From the NCBI RefSeq assembly GCF_030813235.1, contig NZ_JAUSUB010000031.1, positions 1-62,133 of the forward strand: a stretch of 62,133 bases of DNA, read 5' to 3'. The position numbers were made by a program, and so were the translations under genes. Shown here in pieces: positions 36,766 to 46,490 of this stretch (its first letter is position 1; every line of letters starts with the position of its first letter). The stretch comes from Cytobacillus purgationiresistens. GTDB taxonomy: Bacteria; Bacillota; Bacilli; Bacillales; Cytobacillaceae. The notes under the pieces are model-generated. The model was not told the DNA's origin and did no database searches. It was given only the letters and a program-made list of their open reading frames with translations.

Positions 36766-39700
36766 GAGAATTAATGCTTTGACTCCCGAGCAACGAGTAC
36801 TGTTCGAAAGTCAGTTAAACGAGAAAAAATTAAACTCAAAATTAGAATCAACCTTAAAAAGCAAACGCATACCAAGTCGTAATCATACGATTCCTAGCCC
36901 GCTTTCTATTGATCAGGAACGATTATGGTTTTTTAATAGAATGCATCCCGAAGTCTCTGCTTATAATGTATACGGTGTGGCTAAGTTTAAAGGGAAATTA
37001 AACCATAAAGCATTGGAACATAGTATTAATACAATTATTCAGCGTCATGAAGCATGGAGGACGGTATTTGATGTAAGAGAGCCTTTGCAGGTTGTATTAC
37101 CGGAATTAAAAATAGAAATCCCTACTGTTGACGTAAGCAACTTAAATCCCCCTAAACAAGAAGAAGAAATTCAACGACTAGTAAAGGAAGAGGTTCAGCG
37201 ATTATTTAATCTGGAAAAAGGCCCTCTTGTCCGATTTAAGCTTTTCTATCAAAGCAAAACAGAAGCGATGTTGGTCATGACGGTTCACCATATCGTTATG
37301 GACCACCTTTCCTTTTCTATCTTTTTTGAAGAGATGGTTGCAAGCTATAAAGCATTTTTGGATGACACAACGGCTCATTTACCTGATTTACCTGTTCAAT
37401 ATGCTGATTATACAGAATGGCAGCGTGAATATCTTCAGGGAGAAACAAAAGAAAATTTGCTTTCTTTCTGGAGAGATCAGCTAAAGGGGTCTGATTATGT
37501 ACTCGACATCACAACCGATTTCCCTCGTACCCCTGCGGTGACTTATAGTGGAGCCCGCTCTTTTATAGACATTTCTAAAGAAGACCTAGACAGTTTAAAA
37601 GAGATAGCGAAAAAGGAAAACGCTACTCCCTTTATGATTTTTCTAACAGCGTTCAAGGTTCTGCTTCATCGTTATACTGGACAATCTGATATCATTGTCG
37701 GTTCACCTTTGGCCAACCGTAATCGATTGGAGCTAGAAAAGGTGATCGGCTACTTTTTGACGATGGGGGCTTTTCGATCTGATATCTCTGGGGACATGTC
37801 TTTCAGAGAACTTCTGAAGAATGTTAGGGAAACGTCGATAGGTGTGTACAAGAATCAGGACCTGCCAATCGGCCTTCTGTTGGATGAAATTAAAGTGCCT
37901 GTAGATCCAAGCAGAAACCCTCTCTTTCAAGCAGTATTTGTATACGTGGAGGAGCACGAAGATAAACTAAAGTTGCCTGAAGTGGAAATAGAATTCCAAC
38001 TCATTGACGGCATGACAGCAAAGTATGATATAACAATTGGCTTTACCGAAAGCAAAAAAGGGTTAGAAGGATTTTTTGAGTATTCTCCTGATTTGTTCCG
38101 TGAAGAGACGATTAAGAACATGAAAGAACATTTCTGCCGCCTATTAAAAGAGATAATTAAAAACCCTGACATGAAAATTTCAGATATGAAGATGCTGTCA
38201 GACGAGGAACAAAAACAGCAGCTGCTGAATTGGAACAAGACAGAAAAACAGCGGTCCTTTGATCAACTTCTTCATTTATTGGTGGAAAAACAGGCCGCCA
38301 AAACACCGGAAACCATTGCAATAAAATATGGTCATACTACTTTGACTTATCGGGAGTTGAATGAAAGGTCTAACCAACTTGCCCACCTGTTAATCAATTC
38401 CGGCGTCAAAAAGCAGGTGAAGGTCGGTATGGTTATGGATACTTCATTGGAAATGGTTATAGGAATGCTCGGAATTTTCAAGGCGGGGTGTGTCTACGTT
38501 CCGGTTGAGTCTTCATTCCCAGAAGACCGGATTCAGTATATTTTGGATGATTCCGGGGTAGAAGTTCTCGTCACTCAATCAAAGTCAGACGTAGGAAATG
38601 CTGTGAATGCGCAACGAAAGATTTATCTTGACCATACTTTGAGCGCAATCAAAGATGAAAGTAACAGTAACATCCAGACAGATATTTCTGCCTATGACCT
38701 TGCTTATATTATGTATACATCAGGTTCAACTGGAAAACCGAAGGGTGTTGCTCTTGAACATAGTGGGATTTGTAACTTAATTGAACACTCTGTTTCCCTT
38801 TTAGGACTTGCAGAGAGTAGTAGGATGCTCCAGTTGTCTTCGATAAATTTTGATACGTCAATAGCCGAGATGTTTTCTGCCCTGTCTTCGGGTGCGACGT
38901 TATGCATTGCCCCTATTGAAGCTCGGGCCGGGGGCATGGATCTAATCCAATATATCACGGAAGAGAAAGTAACTACCATGATGCTGACACCGACCATCAT
39001 TTCAAGCATCAGTCCGGATCAGCTTCCAGATTCGGTAAATACGATGGGAACAGGTGCAGAACCGTGTACGCTTGAAATCAGAGACTGGAAAACTGAGAAC
39101 AGAAGAGTTCTCAATATTTATGGTCCAACAGAAACGTCGATTTATGTCCTAGCAAATGATTTTGAGTATGATGACAAACCGTCATGCATTGGTAGGCCGG
39201 TCCAGAATACGAAAGTCTATATTCTCGACAGTAGACAGCAGCTGGTTCCTACAGGTGTGCGAGGGGAACTTTATGTTGGAGGAGCAGGCGTAGCCAGAGG
39301 ATATATAAACAACCAACAACAGACAAAAGAAAAATTTATAAAAAACCCCTTTAGAGATGGAGAATACATGTACAGGACAGGAGACTTCGCCAAATGGCTA
39401 CCCGACGGGAAAGTTGAGATTCTTGGTCGGAAAGATGACCAGGTAAAGATTAAAGGGGTGCGGATTGAAACCGGAGAAATTGAAACGGTACTGAGCCACT
39501 ATCCTGATATTGAAGAAGCAGTGGTAATGTCAAGAAGTAATAGCATTAATAGCCAGTTTCTCTGTGCTTACTATCAGGCGACGAAAGAGGTGGACGAAGA
39601 GACCTTACGTGCTTTTTTAATGAAGCAGCTTCCCACTTATATGATTCCCTCTCATTACGTCAGGATTGACAAGCTACCTATAGGGGACAGCGGAAAATTA

Positions 39701-40702
39701 GATAAAAAGGCATTACCTGAGCCTGATATTGTTTCCAAAGATAGAAGAAACTATATAAGTCCTGTTAGTGAAAGTGAAAAAATTATGGTATTAGTCTGGG
39801 AAGAAGTGTTAGGAATTAAGAATATAGGATTGGAAGACAGCTTTTTTAACTTAGGAGGAGATTCACTGAAAGCAATCCAAGTGTCTTCTAGTTTATATAA
39901 ACATGGTTGGGAATTTGAAATGAAGCAAATATTTCTGAATCCTGTATTAAAAGATTTATGTTTTTATCTAAAACCAATAACGGATGAAGACGAGGAGCAA
40001 AGGATCGGAACGTTCCTTACTCAGAAAGGAAAGCCGATAGTCTTTTGCTTTCCGCCTGTTACCGGATTCGGTGTAGCCTATTATCAGTTGGCGCGAAACC
40101 TTGGGAATTATACCATCTACTCGTTTGATTATCTTAAAGATACCCATAAGATAAAGTTATATGCACAAAAGATAATAGAGGTACAGCCGGAGGGACCTTA
40201 CGTCTTGATGGGTTACTCGGCAGGAGGAAAAATTGCGTTTGAAGTCGCAAAAGAATTGGAGCAAGTTCATCGAAGGGTTGTAGCCGATATGATTATGATA
40301 GAAGCATATCGTGTTAAAAGGACAGATGCTATGACCGAGGAATCAATAGAAGACAATCTGAAGATCTTGATGGAAAATCCGACACGCGAATACTTGAAAG
40401 GTGCTCTTTTTAGTGACCGTGATAAGGATAGAATTAGGGATTTTATGCGATATGTATTCTCACTGGAAGGAAGTGGGGAAATAGAGGCTAATATTCATCT
40501 GATACATTCGCCGGATTATGAGCGTAATGAGCATTACGAATATGAAGAGTGGTTCTTATCAACAAATGGAGAGATTAGCCATGTTGAGGGTTACGGTTTG
40601 CATAATACAATGTTGTTTACTGAGAATGCAGATAAGAATGGGATCGTGGTCGAAAACATTCTAAGTACAAAGGTTTTTCCCTTTACAAAGAACTTTACTT
40701 AA
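36749..40702 (+). CDS. Terminal NRPS module C-A-PCP-TE
   Basis: About 1317 residues from ATG 36749 behind GGGGGGAAG. N-terminal helix (LSERINALTPEQRVLFESQL), condensation domain (about 45-480) with VHHIVMDHLS, that is HHxxxDH instead of HHxxxDG, adenylation domain (about 500-1000): YTSGSTGKPKGV, FDTSIAE, NIYGPTETSIY, YRTGDF, GRKDDQVKIKG, SGKL with Lys. Carrier: FFNLGGDSLKAI. Thioesterase (last 230): VLMGYSAGGK with the nucleophilic Ser and GYGLHN with His. The pocket reads roughly D-T-A-M-G-G-I-I-Y-K, which I cannot assign. The TE releases the product by hydrolysis or cyclisation. A strong terminator lies 88 bp downstream. Confidence 0.93.
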   Translation: MKSLSERINALTPEQRVLFESQLNEKKLNSKLESTLKSKRIPSRNHTIPSPLSIDQERLWFFNRMHPEVSAYNVYGVAKFKGKLNHKALEHSINTIIQRHEAWRTVFDVREPLQVVLPELKIEIPTVDVSNLNPPKQEEEIQRLVKEEVQRLFNLEKGPLVRFKLFYQSKTEAMLVMTVHHIVMDHLSFSIFFEEMVASYKAFLDDTTAHLPDLPVQYADYTEWQREYLQGETKENLLSFWRDQLKGSDYVLDITTDFPRTPAVTYSGARSFIDISKEDLDSLKEIAKKENATPFMIFLTAFKVLLHRYTGQSDIIVGSPLANRNRLELEKVIGYFLTMGAFRSDISGDMSFRELLKNVRETSIGVYKNQDLPIGLLLDEIKVPVDPSRNPLFQAVFVYVEEHEDKLKLPEVEIEFQLIDGMTAKYDITIGFTESKKGLEGFFEYSPDLFREETIKNMKEHFCRLLKEIIKNPDMKISDMKMLSDEEQKQQLLNWNKTEKQRSFDQLLHLLVEKQAAKTPETIAIKYGHTTLTYRELNERSNQLAHLLINSGVKKQVKVGMVMDTSLEMVIGMLGIFKAGCVYVPVESSFPEDRIQYILDDSGVEVLVTQSKSDVGNAVNAQRKIYLDHTLSAIKDESNSNIQTDISAYDLAYIMYTSGSTGKPKGVALEHSGICNLIEHSVSLLGLAESSRMLQLSSINFDTSIAEMFSALSSGATLCIAPIEARAGGMDLIQYITEEKVTTMMLTPTIISSISPDQLPDSVNTMGTGAEPCTLEIRDWKTENRRVLNIYGPTETSIYVLANDFEYDDKPSCIGRPVQNTKVYILDSRQQLVPTGVRGELYVGGAGVARGYINNQQQTKEKFIKNPFRDGEYMYRTGDFAKWLPDGKVEILGRKDDQVKIKGVRIETGEIETVLSHYPDIEEAVVMSRSNSINSQFLCAYYQATKEVDEETLRAFLMKQLPTYMIPSHYVRIDKLPIGDSGKLDKKALPEPDIVSKDRRNYISPVSESEKIMVLVWEEVLGIKNIGLEDSFFNLGGDSLKAIQVSSSLYKHGWEFEMKQIFLNPVLKDLCFYLKPITDEDEEQRIGTFLTQKGKPIVFCFPPVTGFGVAYYQLARNLGNYTIYSFDYLKDTHKIKLYAQKIIEVQPEGPYVLMGYSAGGKIAFEVAKELEQVHRRVVADMIMIEAYRVKRTDAMTEESIEDNLKILMENPTREYLKGALFSDRDKDRIRDFMRYVFSLEGSGEIEANIHLIHSPDYERNEHYEYEEWFLSTNGEISHVEGYGLHNTMLFTENADKNGIVVENILSTKVFPFTKNFT

Positions 40703-40789
40703 AATCAACGTTAATCATTGTCGATGAATTCAAGAAGGTTTCTTTTGCATTACAAGTACAAAGGTAATTGACATTTGAAAAATACAATT

Positions 40790-40820
40790 AAAACAGGCTG
40801 ATGCCTGTTTTTTATTTTTT
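40790..40820 (+). terminator. Terminator of the NRPS/PKS operon
   Basis: AAAACAGGC (40790-40798), TGAT loop, GCCTGTTTT (40803-40811), then a T-rich run. Confidence 0.88.
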
Positions 40821-41523
40821 TTAGATAAATAATTGTGATAACTAGTACTATATGATTTTTAATATTAAATGGTATGAATGAGTTAAAATTTAGTAATTGA
40901 AATTAATGCAACTTCACTTCCAAGTCACTATATGAATCTTTTGAATATCGACTAGTATTTGCTATATTGCTGTCAGCAAACCCCTTACCTTCTCTATATC
41001 ATTATTGTTGCTTTTAACAATCCACTTGCAAAATGTATGACGAAACATATTTGAAGTTAGCTTCTTCTTCGGTAAACATTAGCTCTCGATCATTGTTTGT
41101 ATTCAATGATGATGATTCTTTCTTGGTTTTCATTTACCATCTGGTATATTTATTTCATTTGTCGTACTGATTATTAATTTTATCGCCAAAAAGCCAAGGT
41201 GGTGGGGGTGGTATAAAGTCCTCTCTCCGAAGGTAACTTGGGTAATTCCGTTTACGTGGGGACTGTTATTAATTGGTTCTTTGGGATTTTAAAATGGACA
41301 TACGGCAATTTTTTTCGCTATCAGCTATGGAACCTGATTGTTTATGGAATGTTTACTTATGGTTTGATTTATAGATATTCTCCTTGGTACGAATGAAATA
41401 AATTCAATTAATGTATGTATGGATTTATGGTTAATTCCTTGCTTTTATATGGTTTTCAATTTTTTTATAAGAAAAAGTATTAGTGAAGAGCTTGTTTAAC
41501 TAAAGGCACAAGATAAATCGAAA

Positions 41524-41558
41524 GGACGATTTCTAAACTCAAGAAATCGTCTTTTTTA
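41524..41558 (+). terminator. Intrinsic terminator in decayed DNA
   Basis: GGACGATTTCT (41524-41534) pairs with AGAAATCGTCT (41542-41552; one G-T pair), followed by TTTTT. Confidence 0.75.
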
Positions 41559-41994
41559 ATGGGAAAATCTCCTTATTGTTGTAAATCGGCATTTTCCTGA
41601 CTCTCCCCCTTTGTATCGAGCTATTCATAAACGAACATTTGATGAGCATGTTAAGTATCAAACAAAATTAAAGAGGTTTGCTATTTTAGGAATAGTGTCA
41701 GTTATTGGGGCATTGCCATTGGCATTTGTAAGTATAATGTTATGGGAACCATCAATAGAATGAGTTAGCTTTGCGGTAGTTTTGCACATTTTTACAGGGA
41801 TAGCTGGGGGAGCTATACAGATTTGATTGCTTTCTTAAGCATTTATGCACATGACAAAGCATCGATTTTAACTCATACTCTGGCAGCTGTTGGAAAGCAT
41901 TCATTAACTGAAAGAGATGTGATCGCTTTTTTGATGGATTATATAGTACTGAATCCTATTCAGGCAAAAGTACAGGATTAGTATTGTCCATTGT

Positions 41995-42023
41995 AAAAAG
42001 CCTCAACGGTATTGGCTTTTTTA
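41995..42023 (+). terminator. Intrinsic terminator in decayed DNA
   Basis: AAAAAGCC (41995-42002) pairs with GGCTTTTT (42014-42021) around an 11-nt loop. Confidence 0.6.
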
Positions 42024-42214
42024 TATGGAACAAAAGAGGGAGGTTTGTTGAAGAAGGAATTAGGTAAATAATTAATAGAGAACCAAATGAGAAATGAATA
42101 CTGTTTAGTATTCGTTTATAAAATATTTGTTGAGTGGGTTCTCAAACAATTTCCATTTTTTTATAATGGATTTAGCAAATACAATATGATTGATATATAA
42201 GGAGGAATTTTCAC

Positions 42215-43450
42215 TTGATCATAGCAATCATTTTTCTATTATTTGTTTCATTCTTCTTTTCCGGGAGTGAAACTGCACTTACTGCTACAAATAAGATGAG
42301 ACTTCGAACAAAAGCGAATAATCATGATATAAAGGCTGAAAAGCTTCTTAATTTAGTTTCAAAACCAAGTGAATTTATTACCTCTATTTTAATTGGGAAT
42401 AATATTGCAAATATTTTGCTACCGACACTTGTGACAACACTAGCTATTTCATATGGATTTAATGTAGCGCTTGCTTCTACTATTTTAACAGTTGTGATTA
42501 TTATATTTTCTGAAGTAATTCCGAAATCAATCGCAGCAGCATTTCCCGATCGAATTTCCTATCTTGTTTATCCAGTTATTCGATTTATTATTATCGTTTT
42601 GAAGCCTATCACGGTTGTTTTAAATGGTTTAACCGGGTTTATTACAAGTGTTCTTTCCAAGGGCAAGAAACAAGAGATGTCCCTATCAAAAGAAGAACTA
42701 CGAGCAATGGTTGATATTGCTGACTCTGAAGGGGTGTTTAAACAGGAAGAGTCACATCGTATTAAGGGAGCGCTTAATTTTCATAATCTAAATGTAAAAG
42801 ATATACTTAAAACACCAAGAATGGAGATTGTCTCCTTCCCCATTACAACTACATTTGAAGAAGTAAGGGATATAGTTATTCAAAATCCCTTTACAAGATA
42901 CCCTGTTTATAGGAAAGATATTGATAGTATAGTGGCTGTCTTCCATTCAAAGTACTTGATATCCTGGTCGACAGAACCAAGCAAGTCACTAGAATCTTAT
43001 TGTGATACAGATCCTTTGGTTATTTATGAGTTTTCTTCCCTTGAGTGGGTTTTTCGCCAAATGACAAAAGAGAAAAAGCATATAGCTATTGTTTTAGATG
43101 AATATGGTGGAACTGAAGGGATTGTAACGCATGAAGATATTATAGAGGCAATGATAGGATTGGAAATCGAAGATGAAATGGACCTTGAAAACGAAAGACT
43201 TATTAATAAACTTACGGAAAACGAAATAATCTGTAATGGAAAAATAACTTTGTATCAATTAAATTCTATTTTTCATACAAACTTACCAGAAGAAGATGAC
43301 GTACTTGCGGGATACATATTAAAAGAATTAAACCATTTTCCTAGAGAGGGAGAAGTAATAGAACGAAATAATCTAACGTTTAAAATTTTAGAGGTGAAAG
43401 GAAGAACATTAAAGAAGATACAAATTACTAAATGGGGTCCCACCATTTGA
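42215..43450 (+). CDS. CNNM/CBS-domain membrane protein (hemolysin C/CorC family)
   Basis: The 411-residue protein has the CNNM membrane domain (residues 1-150: FFFSGSETALTATNKMRLR, IGNNIANILLPTL, IIFSEVIPKSIAAAFPDRIS), a CBS pair (about 180-300, with TPRMEI, NPFTRYPVYRKDID and IVLDEYGGTEGIVTHEDI) and a C-terminal CorC_HlyC domain. It starts at TTG 42215 behind AAGGAGG. Bacillus homologues (MpfA/YhdP, YrkA, YqhB) are implicated in magnesium efflux and homeostasis; the older hemolysin label is not supported. It is a single gene with housekeeping character. Confidence 0.9.
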   Translation: MIIAIIFLLFVSFFFSGSETALTATNKMRLRTKANNHDIKAEKLLNLVSKPSEFITSILIGNNIANILLPTLVTTLAISYGFNVALASTILTVVIIIFSEVIPKSIAAAFPDRISYLVYPVIRFIIIVLKPITVVLNGLTGFITSVLSKGKKQEMSLSKEELRAMVDIADSEGVFKQEESHRIKGALNFHNLNVKDILKTPRMEIVSFPITTTFEEVRDIVIQNPFTRYPVYRKDIDSIVAVFHSKYLISWSTEPSKSLESYCDTDPLVIYEFSSLEWVFRQMTKEKKHIAIVLDEYGGTEGIVTHEDIIEAMIGLEIEDEMDLENERLINKLTENEIICNGKITLYQLNSIFHTNLPEEDDVLAGYILKELNHFPREGEVIERNNLTFKILEVKGRTLKKIQITKWGPTI

Positions 43451-43808
43451 CGCTACCCCATTATTGGTGGGGTCACTTGCTACAGGAGTTGCAGGCACTC
43501 TTATCGTGGTTCAGTCAATACTAGCATGTGTAGGGTTCTCAGTATTTCTCTGTAGTATCCAGGCAGTTATTTTCTGCATGTTAACAATGCTTCTTGCAGT
43601 GTCACAGCTTCGCTTGTTATACGAGATCTATGTCCCACCAGCCTCAATCATGTTTCTACAAGTTAGGGGGCAAACTGTTTAGCTGACGGGATCTAAACCC
43701 GATTTAGCTGCTATGCTACTAACAATTTTTATAGACCATTCCAATAATCTTTATTGGATACTCATTATCAGATAAAAGTATACACCAAATATTATAGTCA
43801 ATAACTGC

Positions 43809-44198
43809 ATGGTTGCTGATAAACTTAGAGATAGGCTAATTTTTATTGAAAGAGCAAATGACCAAGTAGAAGCATTTGAATCCTCATCGATGAGTATTAA
43901 TAAACTAACAATACCGATTACAAGAGTGAAAACAGATAGATATGAAAATGTATACAAAGCACCTTCTAAAAATAAGCGAAAATATAGTATGAAGGTAATG
44001 CGAAATATTAAATCACAAATTTATGAACTAGTTAAAACCAACGATCCTAGTGAAAATATACACGTGGTAGATTACGAATCAAATGAAACACTAGAAAACG
44101 AACGACATCTTCTAGCAATTGATATATGTTTATTGTTACCACTCCTAATTTATTATTTTATTTTTCAAAATAGACACTTAAGAGTGTTATCAATATAA
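43809..44198 (+). CDS. Uncharacterised ORF with C-terminal membrane segment
   Basis: The 129-residue frame begins MVADKLRDRLIFIERANDQV, is basic in the middle (KAPSKNKRKYSMKVMRN), and ends with a hydrophobic stretch (LAIDICLLLPLLIYYFIF). ATG 43809 has no clear ribosome site. It may be a remnant of a spore-coat- or germination-associated protein or a spurious frame. No family is recognised. Confidence 0.3.
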   Translation: MVADKLRDRLIFIERANDQVEAFESSSMSINKLTIPITRVKTDRYENVYKAPSKNKRKYSMKVMRNIKSQIYELVKTNDPSENIHVVDYESNETLENERHLLAIDICLLLPLLIYYFIFQNRHLRVLSI

Positions 44199-44491
44199 AT
44201 GTATGTGACAAAGGACAAGCATGCCACCTTGTAAAGAAGTTTTAATCTTCATAGTCATACAATGTTAGATAATTGAAAAATATTGGCACGCAGAGCTTGT
44301 TTTTATATGGTAAAATAGCAGGAAAAATGTCTATAATTTTACAGGTGTTCGGCGGGGGAATAGAATAGATGACTACTAACGAACTAATCATTTTCAAAAA
44401 ATATACAGATGCTCCATTTTATCATACTATTAGTAATGATAAATCCTTTTAGATATTATAAATATTATTTAGAATGAATGTAATATAAGAT

Positions 44492-44529
44492 AATGCTGCT
44501 AGCTTAGGCCTAGTAGCATTATTTTTTTC
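44492..44529 (+). terminator. Intrinsic terminator
   Basis: AATGCT and CTAG (44492-44502) pair with CTAG and AGCATT (44510-44520), followed by ATTTTTTT. Confidence 0.8.
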
Positions 44530-44689
44530 GAGGAGTTAAATAGGGCATTGTTAATTCAACTTAATTATTGCTTATATAATTTCTAGTTTACATAATGTTT
44601 ATTATCGGAAGTTATTTATTCATTAAAATAGTTGTCTCAAAACAAAGAGAATACTTGTAATTTTGAGATGGGATTTGAATTTATGTTTT

Positions 44690-44860
44690 AAATAAAATTT
44701 ATTCTTTGAACGTCGCATCAGCTATTGTATTGTCATATGGGCGTACCTTCGCTTAAAAATAATATTATACGTTTTTAAGCAGCCATCATGTTTATTTTTA
44801 AACTCATCTCCGCGATCCGTAACTTCCCGTTATTCAAGGGAAACTAAAAAAGTAAGATGA
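44690..44860 (-). pseudogene. IS3-family transposase fragment
   Basis: On the minus strand broken frames read DRGDEFKNKHDGCLKTY and VRPYDNTIADATFKE, matching the HSDxGxQY and (G)xPYDNAxxEAxFK boxes of IS3-family OrfB transposases. No complete gene remains. It is unrelated in position to the IS3-like start at the right edge of the window. Confidence 0.6.
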
Positions 44861-45650
44861 TTCAATTGAGCAGGATAGCTGTTTCAAACGTTTAAGTTGC
44901 TATATGATTTCTTCAATTCTCCCCTCTCATTCTATCCACTCTATGATAATTTGATAAATGTCTTACGATCTGACAAATACTACTATTTTTGGTTCCAATG
45001 CGAAAAGTCTCAATCATAAAGATAAAGATATTAATATAACTTTTTTGGAAGCCCCCTCCTTCCTATTAAGAAATTATTGGTTGCAAGAGTTGCAGATCGA
45101 GTTAAGATTATGTAGACCTTGTTAATCTAAATAATGCTTCTACTGTCATTAAAGCTCAAATCTTTGCTTCTAAAATAGTACTATTCTTAAGGTGATATAT
45201 TTTTCAAATAGAAGCAAATGATTGTTTTGAGTATGAATATTAAATTAATTGAAAAACGTAAAAATATCTTATATAGATCTAGGGAAGTCTCACATGCTAT
45301 TTGAATTTTTAAATAGTAGCTTGGTTTATTTAGTCGACTGGATTTATAGGTTTTCATCATATCCATTTTAGATTTGGTTGATGAATGTTCCGTAACCACT
45401 TATTAAGAATCACAGTGTGTATCCTCTTTCTTTTTTTAAAGTTACTATGGCTGATTTAACTAATTTACAGTGCTTTTGTATTAGTTAATTTCCTCGATAT
45501 TGATAAAACATAATTGAAAGTCACGAGGTACAGTACCCATTTTTACTTATTTTTTCAATACCCAACATAAGATAAATTAGGTAAAATTTGTTATAGGTAA
45601 ATAAATTCTAAATTTATCTAAATTTATAATGAATGAGGAGATGATTGGTT

Positions 45651-46406
45651 GTGTTTAAGAGAAAGATTCTAATTTCAGCAATCATGATTGGGGGGCTATT
45701 TTCTTTTTCATCTGCGGTATCAGCAGATACAGGATTAAACAATAAGTATTTAGATGAAATTGTCGAGTTGCAACCGGGAACAACAAAGAAAGAAATCTTG
45801 TTATCTGTGGAAAGTTATGCAGAAGAGAATAATTTAGAAGTCTCAGATGTACTAGCTACTATCCACCAAGAAATAATAAAGGATAAAAAAGACGGAGACC
45901 GAGTAGCAAAAGAAAATGGTAATGAAGTAAAGGATGGATATTCAATTTATGGTGGTTCATCAGGTACTTATAAATTACCGCTAAGCACTAAAGGCAATAT
46001 TTATTATACAGACTCTTACACCGCTTTCTATAACCATGGTCATGTTGGTATGTATTCGTCATCTGATAAGATTGTAGAAGCTGTTCCTGGGGATGGAACA
46101 AGGCAGATTAAATATAATGCTAGAAATGTAGAACAAAATAGTATTATCCAAAAAATAAACGTTACAACTAATCAAAAGAATAATGCAGCAGACTGGGCGG
46201 TGTCTCAGGTAGGGTCATCATATTCATTTAACTTCGCAACTAATCGATCAACTGGGCATAATGGTGATAAAAACTGCTCTAAACTCCTGTGGTCAGCTTT
46301 TACACTTAAAGCAAATATTGATATAGACGGAAATGGTGGGTTAGGTGTTTATCCTAGAGACATTACTTCTTCATCATATACCACTACGGTTGCAACGATA
46401 AAATGA
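45651..46406 (+). CDS. Secreted YiiX/NlpC-P60-like hydrolase
   Basis: The product (about 251 residues) has a signal peptide (RKILISAIMIGGLFSFSSAVSA, cleavage after ASA-type site near residue 26). A helical segment follows, then a YiiX-type permuted NlpC/P60 domain: FYNHGHVGMYSSSDKIVEAVP with the His, and KNCSKLLWSAF with the Cys. Such enzymes cleave amide bonds in cell-wall peptides or lipids. GTG 45651 is favoured over TTG 45645 because GAGGAG lies 10 nt upstream. The anchored protein gene follows in the same direction after a hairpin, so the two may act together at the envelope. Confidence 0.7.
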   Translation: MFKRKILISAIMIGGLFSFSSAVSADTGLNNKYLDEIVELQPGTTKKEILLSVESYAEENNLEVSDVLATIHQEIIKDKKDGDRVAKENGNEVKDGYSIYGGSSGTYKLPLSTKGNIYYTDSYTAFYNHGHVGMYSSSDKIVEAVPGDGTRQIKYNARNVEQNSIIQKINVTTNQKNNAADWAVSQVGSSYSFNFATNRSTGHNGDKNCSKLLWSAFTLKANIDIDGNGGLGVYPRDITSSSYTTTVATIK

Positions 46407-46415
46407 CTAAAGGAG

Positions 46416-46458
46416 TGCACTTCTGAATGGTGTTATCATTCTGGTGCATTTCTTTTTC
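46416..46458 (+). terminator. Hairpin terminator after the secreted hydrolase
   Basis: TGCAC and GAATG pair with CATTC and GTGCA (46416-46448), followed by TTTCTTTTTC. Confidence 0.6.
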
Positions 46459-46490
46459 GTTTCAAAATATTCTAGAATAAGGAAGGTAAT

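Larger units (their letters stand above)
40821..42214 (+). other. Decayed, gene-poor DNA between region B and the CNNM gene
   Basis: No intact gene is seen. Fragments of hydrophobic, protein-like sequence occur in broken frames near 41110-41400 and 41600-41760 (KRTFDEHVKYQTKLKRFAIL then a membrane stretch), and 41860-41980 (LTHTLAAVGKHSLTERDVIA). They look like remnants of small membrane proteins. Two hairpin terminators lie within (41524-41552 and 41995-42021). Confidence 0.5.
44199..45650. other. Gene-poor stretch with IS remnant
   Basis: This 1.45-kb AT-rich stretch has a terminator at 44492-44529 and a minus-strand IS3-family transposase fragment near 44690-44850. No other supported gene is present. 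Frames at 45187-45399 and nearby lack ribosome sites and motifs. Confidence 0.5.

Noticed and set aside
43464..43682. Hydrophobic 72-codon ORF after the CNNM gene
   Set aside because: It starts at a TTG without a ribosome site, follows the CNNM stop closely and matches no family; more likely decayed sequence.
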